A DNA stretch of 6,558 nt from Armatimonadota bacterium. Lineage in GTDB: Bacteria; Armatimonadota; Zipacnadia; Zipacnadales; VGFC01. Position numbers and translations under genes: made by a program. Positions 1-4,424 of the stretch are shown here, one piece after another. A model generated the notes under the pieces. The model was not told where the DNA came from, ran no database searches, and saw only the letters and a program-made list of their open reading frames with translations. Numbering within the stretch: position 1 is the first letter of the stretch; each line of letters begins with the position of its first letter. Where the stretch lies: positions 1 to 6,558 of the forward strand of contig VGFB01000225.1 in assembly GCA_016869015.1 (NCBI GenBank). Reading direction: 5' to 3'.

Positions 1-877
1 TCAGCAGCGCCTCCTCCGCCGCCGCGGCCGCTTCGGGGCCCTGTGGTCGCTGGGCCAGTCGGGCGGCGCGCGCAGCGACGGTCTTCAGCCGCGTCACGCT
101 GTCGTCGATCGACTCCGCGATGGGCCTGAGGACCTCATCGGCCAGGTCCAGGCGCATGGCGCGTAAGAGGTCGAGGCGCTCTGCGGCCGTGCCCATCGCG
201 AGTTCGACCACTTCCCCGGACGCGACGAGCGACCGCAACCTCCCCCGGATCCGCTTCAGCCCTCGGGGCGGGACATCGGCCGCGATGGCGACTGCGCCCC
301 CCGAGTCGAGCATCCGCGCGATGCTCGTCTGCAGGGCGCGCTGAAGCGCGCGGCTGTCGCCGCAGGCCTGCAGGTCGTCCAGCAGCAGGAGCCGGGGCGA
401 GGTCAGCCAGTCCTCCAGATGGGTGAGGCTGCCCATCCGTTCGACGCGGCCGAACGCCGCGGCAAGCTGGGCGACGTTGGCGAGGAGGACATCGCTTCCC
501 CGGTGGCTCGCGATCGCGGAGAGGAGGTGGGTCTTGCCCAGGCCGGACCCCGAGTGGATGTACAGGCAGGCGGGGCCGCCGTCCGTGGGGCCGGCGCCCT
601 CGGCCATCCGTCGCGCGTGCTCGAGGGCGAGGGCGCAGACCTGGAAGGGGGCCCACGTCTCAAGGCTCATCGGGCCGGGCGTCCCGACGGGCCGCGCGCC
701 GGGCGGACCCGGCGCCGGGATGGCGGGCCGGGGCCGCGGTGGCGCTTGCCGGGACGCGGCTGTGGGAGGCGGGTCGTCGGACGGCGGGTTGGGGCCCGGC
801 CGCCCTGACGAGCGTCGGAGCGCCTCGATCAGCCCAAGCCGCACGCTCTCGTCCTCTCGGAGGGGCACGGTCGTCAC
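1..877 (-). CDS. DnaA/Hda-type AAA+ ATPase, partial (C-terminus beyond left edge)
   Basis: This is a P-loop ATPase of the DnaA/Hda branch; 292 residues are visible and no stop is reached. Residues 1-25 are a short N-terminal segment, and about 26-69 form a Pro/Gly-rich linker. About 70-200 carry the AAA+ core, with Walker A GSGLGKTH (110-117), Walker B LLLLDDLQ (163-170) and a DnaA-like strand AIAADVPP (197-204). A lid-like helical part follows to about 275 and then an Ala/Glu-rich tail. By eye against DnaA, the box VII SRF arginine finger falls on Leu217, and the box VIII VRELEG sensor-2 Arg appears to be Thr, so DnaA-style ATP-driven filament formation is doubtful. I chose the GTG start because it overlaps the upstream regulator's TGA as GTGA and has AGGAGG 10 nt upstream. 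An in-frame ATG at 668-670 (residue 70) would remove the linker. The protein is not replication initiator DnaA: it sits in a signalling operon. Whether a DNA-binding domain IV follows is outside the window. Confidence 0.88.
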   Translation of the reverse strand, partial: MTTVPLREDESVRLGLIEALRRSSGRPGPNPPSDDPPPTAASRQAPPRPRPAIPAPGPPGARPVGTPGPMSLETWAPFQVCALALEHARRMAEGAGPTDGGPACLYIHSGSGLGKTHLLSAIASHRGSDVLLANVAQLAAAFGRVERMGSLTHLEDWLTSPRLLLLDDLQACGDSRALQRALQTSIARMLDSGGAVAIAADVPPRGLKRIRGRLRSLVASGEVVELAMGTAAERLDLLRAMRLDLADEVLRPIAESIDDSVTRLKTVAARAARLAQRPQGPEAAAAAEEALL

Positions 878-1608
878 GGAACTCCCGCCTCCTGGACTGC
901 GCCGGTCACCAGGTCCCGCGCCGCCTCGTCTTGTCGACGGGCGGCCTCCAGGAGGAGGGCGTCGGCGCTGACGTTAATCGACTCCACCGGCGGGTCCGTC
1001 CAGGGCTGCACCGACAGTGAGCCGGCTTCCAGATCGAGGCAGCGGAAGAAGGCCTCCCGCCCGGTTGCGTCGCCGCACTCGGCATGCCGGACCGTACCGC
1101 CGTCCAGGAAGACGGCGGCGCTCTCCCCGGTCCGCCCCACAATGCGGATGATCCCTCGTCGGCGGATGGCCTTGATCATCTGGAGGTAGTCCAGGAGGTT
1201 GACGTCGTCCATCACACCGACGAACCCGGTGTTACTCCCGGGATCGGCCATCGCGCTGGTCAGCAGGTCGGGATCGATCGGCTTCTCCAGGTAGAGGTAC
1301 ACGCCGCGCCGTAACGCGATGTCGCGCAGAGCCCGCGTCCCCAGGCCGGTGATCACGATCACCCGCGTCTCCGGGCAGTGCGCCCGGACCCAGTCGACCA
1401 CTCCCAGGCCGCTCACCAACGGCATCGAGATGTCGGTGATGACCCACCCGAAGGACTGCTCCCCGAGCAGGTTGATGGCCTCCTCGGCCCCCAGACACGT
1501 CGAGACCTCGAAGCCGGCCTGTACGAGGATGCGGCCCAGGGTCCACACAGCCGCCGGCTCGTCGTCGACAATCAGCACACTGCGCGCGTCGGCGCCGGGC
1601 CTGTCCAT
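874..1608 (-). CDS. Response regulator: receiver domain plus PATAN/DUF4388 domain
   Basis: A 244-residue cytoplasmic signalling protein. Residues 9-120 form a complete CheY-like receiver: acidic pair D15/D16 in LIVDDEP, phosphoacceptor D59 in ITDISMP, conserved T87 in VIVITG, switch aromatic Y106 and K109 in YLEKP. Residues about 130-232 match a PATAN (DUF4388) domain, with the typical DYLQMIKAIRRRGIIRI helix-strand start, an FLDGGTVRHAECG hairpin and a closing LLLEAARRQDE helix. There is no DNA-binding output domain, so it probably acts by protein-protein contact. PATAN regulators in cyanobacteria are known to act on type IV pilus ATPases, but there the PATAN domain usually comes first, whereas here the receiver does. 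The partner is plausibly the DnaA-type ATPase encoded next, through a 4-base overlap. I chose ATG 1608 because it sits ten residues before the first receiver strand and has a G-rich stretch upstream. A GTG at 1633-1635 would add nine residues. No partner kinase is in view. Confidence 0.92.
   Translation of the reverse strand: MDRPGADARSVLIVDDEPAAVWTLGRILVQAGFEVSTCLGAEEAINLLGEQSFGWVITDISMPLVSGLGVVDWVRAHCPETRVIVITGLGTRALRDIALRRGVYLYLEKPIDPDLLTSAMADPGSNTGFVGVMDDVNLLDYLQMIKAIRRRGIIRIVGRTGESAAVFLDGGTVRHAECGDATGREAFFRCLDLEAGSLSVQPWTDPPVESINVSADALLLEAARRQDEAARDLVTGAVQEAGVP
888..893 (-). promoter_or_regulatory. Shine-Dalgarno AGGAGG for the DnaA-like ATPase
   Basis: A full AGGAGG on the minus strand ends 10 nt before the GTG at 875-877 and lies inside the 3' end of the response-regulator gene. 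A second GGAG lies closer to the start. With the GTGA stop/start overlap this supports the GTG start and translational coupling of the two genes. Confidence 0.6.
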
Positions 1609-1688
1609 GTTCGCCCCCCATACACCCAGCTCCACCGCGCCGATAGCGCCTCAGGCTGGGCCATGCGGTAATGCCGTCCGTCGGAGGC

Positions 1689-1697
1689 CCTATACCA
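1689..1697 (-). promoter_or_regulatory. Candidate extended -10 for the regulator operon
   Basis: Read on the minus strand this is TGGTATAGG, that is TGn followed by a TATAAT-like hexamer. It would place a transcript start about 75 nt upstream of ATG 1608. No convincing -35 hexamer lies 16-18 bp further upstream, so this is a weak prediction from one element only. Confidence 0.2.
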
Positions 1698-1730
1698 CAC
1701 TCCGGCGGTCCTGCCGCAGCGGATTCCTCT

Positions 1731-1769
1731 ACCGGCGGGGGCCGGCGCGTTGACGCCGGTCTCAACGCG
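1731..1769. repeat. Overlapping palindromes in the divergent intergenic region
   Basis: Three inverted repeats share arms here. ACCGGCG (1731-1737) pairs with CGCCGGT (1754-1760). CCGGCG (1742-1747) pairs with CGCCGG (1754-1759). CGCGTTGA (1746-1753) pairs perfectly over 8 bp with TCAACGCG (1762-1769), spacer 8. They cannot all form at once. There is no T-run, so a terminator is unlikely. The location between two divergent operons fits an operator for a dimeric regulator, which is inference only. Confidence 0.45.
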
Positions 1770-1800
1770 GGCTCAAGCCCCTCAAGCACGCCTCAATAAA
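1761..1800 (+). promoter_or_regulatory. Four helically phased CTCAA repeats ending in an AT-rich -10-like patch
   Basis: CTCAA occurs at 1761, 1772, 1781 and 1792, spacing 11, 9 and 11 bp, close to one helical turn. Direct repeats at about 11 bp are typical of sites for OmpR/PhoB-family regulators, which can replace a -35 element. The last repeat runs into AATAAA (1795-1800), a weak -10 match. A start about 7 nt downstream would fall at about 1807, where the first leader hairpin begins. The repeats are directly visible; the promoter model is inferred. Confidence 0.35.
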
Positions 1801-1806
1801 AGTTGT

Positions 1807-1912
1807 GTTGCCGGAAGGCAACTTGCGGTAAGACCCCCGACAGCGCCTTGCCGCGCAGCACGCGCCAGACCGGCGGACACCTGCACCTACAGTGCCCGGG
1901 AACCGTGCGGGC
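1807..1912 (+). other. Structured leader upstream of the secreted-protein operon
   Basis: Consecutive stem-loops can be drawn in the presumed 5' leader. The first is GTTGCC-GGAA-GGCAAC (1807-1822), a perfect 6-bp stem with a GNRA tetraloop. The second pairs GCGGTAAG (1825-1832) with CTTGCCGC (1847-1854), 8 bp with one U-G pair. A weak CGCC/GGCG stem (1863-1875) follows, then GCCCG/CGGGC (1894-1898 with 1908-1912) just before the ribosome binding site. I could not match it to a known riboswitch class. It may only stabilise the mRNA, or tune translation, or reflect chance in GC-rich DNA. Confidence 0.35.
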
Positions 1913-1917
1913 CATTC

Positions 1918-1921
1918 GAGG
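1918..1921 (+). promoter_or_regulatory. Ribosome binding site GAGG for the first secreted protein
   Basis: GAGG sits 6 nt before ATG 1928. It decides the start: an upstream in-frame GTG at 1892 would add twelve residues ahead of the signal peptide and lies within the stem-loop region. Confidence 0.55.
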
Positions 1922-1927
1922 CAACTG

Positions 1928-2401
1928 ATGAGAGCACTCATCGCCGCCGTCGCCGCTGTCGGGCTCGCCGCCGCCGCTCACACGCAGAGCAGCGATTCAC
2001 ACGTCGTGCGGGTCACCGTGTTGCAGCGCAACTCCATCGTCGTCGTCGGCGGAGACATCACCTTGATCGTCAACCCGCTGAGTCCCCCGACCGTCAACCA
2101 GACCTGTGACGTCATGTGGTTCTGCAACGGTCAGGGCAACCGGAAGATCACCGTCCGGTCCAGCCTCGTCAACCCGCGCTACAGCCTGACGGTCGAGGCC
2201 CGGAACATCACCGGCAACGGTCAGAACCCCGGGATCGCCGCAGGGGTCGTGCCGCTGCGGGACGGCGTGGACCGCGACTTCATCACGCGGATTCGGTCGT
2301 CGCTGGGGGCCGCCGACCTGCGCTATTCGGCCTCGGCGACCTGGGCGGCCGGGCTGGGGACTGACGTACACACGGTGACGTACACGCTGGCCGACCGCTA
2401 G
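1928..2401 (+). CDS. Small secreted beta-rich protein, putative fibre/pilin-like subunit 1
   Basis: A 157-residue exported protein of unrecognised family. Residues 1-17 form a Sec signal peptide (MRALIAAVAAV then an Ala-rich stretch; cleavage likely at Ala17/His18). The mature part of about 140 residues has alternating hydrophobic strands and no catalytic motif, suggesting one beta-sandwich. Marked patches are DSHVVRVTV (23-31), ITLIVNP (44-50), the Cys60/Cys66 pair, RKITV (72-76) and a C-terminal strand ending VTYTL (150-154). The same first and last patches occur in the next gene, so the two are tandem paralogues. The closely spaced cysteines are absent from the paralogue. Lying first in an operon with a chaperone-like protein and an outer-membrane barrel, it resembles a chaperone-usher subunit in size and position. 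Other options are a coat or matrix protein. The coding call is firm; the role is inferred. Confidence 0.88.
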   Translation: MRALIAAVAAVGLAAAAHTQSSDSHVVRVTVLQRNSIVVVGGDITLIVNPLSPPTVNQTCDVMWFCNGQGNRKITVRSSLVNPRYSLTVEARNITGNGQNPGIAAGVVPLRDGVDRDFITRIRSSLGAADLRYSASATWAAGLGTDVHTVTYTLADR

Positions 2402-2408
2402 GCTCAAC

Positions 2409-2428
2409 TGCCCCTGCACTGCGGGGCA
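2409..2428 (+). repeat. Hairpin after subunit 1
   Basis: TGCCCC (2409-2414) pairs with GGGGCA (2423-2428) across an 8-nt loop, starting 8 nt past the stop codon. There is no U-tract. It may act as a 3' stabiliser or weak attenuator. A second small stem, GGGCC/GGCCC (2467-2480, 4-nt loop), follows. The 131-nt gap up to 2533 contains nothing else I recognise. Confidence 0.3.
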
Positions 2429-2532
2429 TGCCGCACCTGATGTGCCGCCGCAAGCGACATGAAGAAGGGCCACAGGGCCCAATCATTACCTGGCGGGACA
2501 GTGAGCCCCGCACGAAAGGGATGAGCCTGATC

Positions 2533-3033
2533 ATGAGAACGCTGCTCTTCACCGCCGTCCTCGCCGTCCTGCTGACACCGGCCGTCTTCGCGCAACTGGA
2601 CTCCGACAGCCACATCGTGACCGTCACCGTCGACGCCCTCGACGCCGTAGACGTCAGCGACGCTCAGGTCGATCTCGTGATCGCGATCAACCTCGGCACC
2701 GGCGCCGGCCAGGCCACCGACAGCTCGAGCACGCTGAACTGGGCGACCAACGGCGCCGCCCGCCGCATCACCGTCCAGACGGATCGGGGCACGATCAACT
2801 ACCCGCTGTACGTGCTGGCGAGCGGGGTAAGCGGATCGGCGACTCCGGGCGTGGGCGGCTCCCGCGGCACTGCCGGCGGCGAGGTGCAGCTGAGCACCAC
2901 GGCCCAGAGCCTTGTCACCGGGATCGCCTACGCCGACGGCAACTGCAGTCTGACCTATCGGGCCACGGCGACCGTGGCGGTGGCGCCGGGCACCGAGTCG
3001 CACAATGTCACCTACACGCTGACGACGCCGTAG
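2533..3033 (+). CDS. Small secreted beta-rich protein, putative fibre/pilin-like subunit 2
   Basis: A 166-residue exported protein paralogous to the gene before it. The signal peptide is residues 1-20 (MRTLLF, a Leu/Val/Ala core, AVFA, cleavage before Gln21). The mature chain starts QLDSDSHIVTVTV, matching DSHVVRVTV of the neighbour, and continues with VDLVIAI (46-52), WATNG (70-74), RRITV (77-81), a Gly/Ser-rich loop at about 98-117 and a C-terminal strand VTYTL (159-163). A single Cys138 is present. I chose ATG 2533 because its MRTLL start parallels MRAL in subunit 1 and puts the signal peptide at the N-terminus. ATG 2521 (MSLI added) is a real alternative, but the AAAGGG there directly abuts it. 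A strong hairpin directly downstream fits an abundant product such as a major subunit, which is inference. Family not recognised. Confidence 0.88.
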   Translation: MRTLLFTAVLAVLLTPAVFAQLDSDSHIVTVTVDALDAVDVSDAQVDLVIAINLGTGAGQATDSSSTLNWATNGAARRITVQTDRGTINYPLYVLASGVSGSATPGVGGSRGTAGGEVQLSTTAQSLVTGIAYADGNCSLTYRATATVAVAPGTESHNVTYTLTTP

Positions 3034-3051
3034 CAGCCGTCCCAACCCCGG

Positions 3052-3082
3052 GAGGGGCAGGGCGCCCGACGTCCTGCCCCTC
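3052..3082 (+). terminator. 10-bp GC-rich hairpin after subunit 2 (attenuator or mRNA-stabilising element)
   Basis: GAGGGGCAGG (3052-3061) is perfectly complementary to CCTGCCCCTC (3073-3082) with an 11-nt loop, and two G-U pairs could extend it. Only two T's are in the sequence just after it, so it is not a textbook intrinsic terminator. Placed between a subunit gene and the downstream assembly genes, it may cause partial termination or protect the upstream mRNA, as happens after major pilin genes in fimbrial operons. The stem is seen; its role is inferred. Confidence 0.5.
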
Positions 3083-3112
3083 TTCCGCATCCAAAGATCG
3101 GATGTAACGAAG

Positions 3113-3601
3113 ATGAAAACGACCGGCGTGCTCCCCGCAATCGCCCTCGCCCTGTGCGCGCTCTCGACCGAGAGCCCGGCCGCGGGCCTGGCGGTCATGG
3201 GGAGCTGCCAGGTGATGGTCGGGCCGCAGTGGCTCATTCAGGCGACGCGGGGACGCGCGACCCTTCCCTACACGGGCGAGCCGGCGGCGGTCCTGCTGAG
3301 CGTGACGGGGATGTCCAGCCCGCTGGCGGGGTGGCGAGTGGAGGTGCGACGGGAGGGTGGCGCGTGGCCCGAGGGGATGAAGCTGTGGGTTCGCCGCAGC
3401 GGGGACGGCGTCGGTGCGGGCCGCCTGTCGGGGGCGCACGGCTTCACGGAGATCACCCCGAGCGGGACGCTGCTGTGCCTCGGCCAGGGCGACCGAACCG
3501 GCATTCCTCTACAGTTCCGGATCACGGGGCTTTCGCTGCACGCGCCCGTAGGCGCCCACATGGCGGGCGTCTCGTACGGGCTCATCACGATCGGCGAGTG
3601 A
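3113..3601 (+). CDS. Third small secreted protein, putative subunit or adaptor
   Basis: A 162-residue exported protein. The signal peptide covers residues 1 to about 24 (MKTTGVLPAIALALCAL, ending near SPAA). The mature part contains Cys32 and Cys122, which could form a disulfide, and motifs such as GWRVEVRR (73-80), a Trp-centred LWVRRSGDG (91-99), GQGDRTGIPLQFRI (124-137) and a final strand GVSYGLITI (152-160). The pattern of short strands ending in a V-Y-L strand recalls the two preceding proteins, but clear identity is lacking. The ATG at 3113 is the natural start before a Lys-led signal peptide, although its ribosome binding site is poor. Its stop is 7 nt before the chaperone-like gene, so the two are surely cotranscribed. 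It is most likely another structural or tip/anchor component; I do not recognise a named family. Confidence 0.88.
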   Translation: MKTTGVLPAIALALCALSTESPAAGLAVMGSCQVMVGPQWLIQATRGRATLPYTGEPAAVLLSVTGMSSPLAGWRVEVRREGGAWPEGMKLWVRRSGDGVGAGRLSGAHGFTEITPSGTLLCLGQGDRTGIPLQFRITGLSLHAPVGAHMAGVSYGLITIGE

Positions 3602-3608
3602 ACGAACC

Positions 3609-4424
3609 ATGAAACGCGCAACCGCACTCCTCAGCATGGCCGCAGCGGCGCTCGGGTGCCTTCCCCCGGCCTTCGGCGGGCAGATCATCGTAGTGGGCGG
3701 GCTGACCCGAGAGGCGACCGTGCAACCCGGGGCGACGCTCGAGGGGAAGATCCTGCTGACGAACACGGGCCACGAGCCTCGTCCGGTGAAGGTCTACCAG
3801 ACGGACTACCGCTTCACCGCCGACGGCCAGACACACTACGAGGAATGCGGCGCCAGTCCGCGCTCCAACGGCCGCTGGATCACCATCACTCCCCAGCAGC
3901 TTACCGTCCCCGGGGAGGCCACGGAGGCGGTGAACTACGTGATCCACGTGCCGCAGGACCCGGCGCTGGTCGGCACCTACTGGAGCATGGTGATGATCGA
4001 GCCCTTGGCCGAGGATGCGCCGGAGGTTGCCGGGCCGAACGCCGATGAGCCACAGATCGCCATCCGCACCATCATGCGCTACGGCGTGCAGATGGTGACC
4101 GACGTGGGCGAGACGGGCGATCGCAGCGTGAAGTTCCTGACGAAGGAGCTCGCCGCCGAGGAGGGCCGCTGCTTCCTCAACGCCGACATCGAGAACACGG
4201 GACAGCGGCGGTTGGCCCCGGTGGTGTGGACGGAGCTCTTCGACGCGGAGGGCGCCTCGGTGGGCCGCTTCGAGGCGCAGCGCCAGCGGCTGTACCCGGG
4301 TTGCTCGGCGCGCTTCGCCGTTGAGCTGACGGGCGTTCCGCGCGGGATCTACAACGCGCTGGTCGTGGCAGACAATGGGGACAGCGATGTGTTCGGCATT
4401 CAAGCGAAGATCGAGCTTCGGTAG
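3609..4424 (+). CDS. Periplasmic two-domain chaperone-like protein (PapD/COG1470-like pattern)
   Basis: A 271-residue exported protein. The signal peptide is residues 1-23 (MKRATALL, Ala-rich core, PPAFG; cleavage near Gly23/Gly24). The N-terminal beta-sandwich, about 25-165, contains LTREATVQPGATLEGKI (32-48), VKVYQTDYRF (60-69), SPRSNGRWITITP (83-95), a VPGE/VNYVIHVP stretch (100-115) and GTYWSMVMIEP (122-132). A long charged-hydrophobic strand, QIAIRTIMRYGVQMV (149-163), closes it and resembles the G1 strand of pilus chaperones. About 170-271 form a second beta domain with Cys188 and Cys232. Known PapD-type chaperones have just this two-Ig layout and roughly 230-250 residues. The WITITP...VPGE part also resembles DUF916/WxL-associated and COG1470 proteins, so a structural anchor is possible. 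It follows the third subunit by 7 nt and overlaps the outer-membrane gene by 38 nt, consistent with a role in handling subunits for that protein. Confidence 0.88.
   Translation: MKRATALLSMAAAALGCLPPAFGGQIIVVGGLTREATVQPGATLEGKILLTNTGHEPRPVKVYQTDYRFTADGQTHYEECGASPRSNGRWITITPQQLTVPGEATEAVNYVIHVPQDPALVGTYWSMVMIEPLAEDAPEVAGPNADEPQIAIRTIMRYGVQMVTDVGETGDRSVKFLTKELAAEEGRCFLNADIENTGQRRLAPVVWTELFDAEGASVGRFEAQRQRLYPGCSARFAVELTGVPRGIYNALVVADNGDSDVFGIQAKIELR

Noticed and set aside
135..656. Minus-strand frames within the DnaA-like gene
   Set aside because: They lie in other frames of the ATPase gene; only the frame from GTG 877 gives Walker A and B motifs.
1750..1755. TTGACG as a -35 element
   Set aside because: No TATAAT-like hexamer lies 16-18 bp downstream; the bases are better explained as part of the 8-bp palindrome.
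1807..1822. Minus-strand terminator (hairpin followed by TTTTATT)
   Set aside because: Read on the minus strand there is a hairpin with a later T-rich patch, but five bases intervene and no minus-strand gene ends there.
1800..1927. c-di-GMP (GEMM) riboswitch
   Set aside because: A GNRA hairpin is present, but the conserved GEMM core sequences around it and the tetraloop receptor are not.
3609..3680. Lipoprotein signal at Cys17 of the chaperone-like protein
   Set aside because: The residues before the cysteine (A-L-G) do not fit the usual L-[AS]-[GA]-C lipobox, and a normal signal peptidase I site follows at PPAFG.
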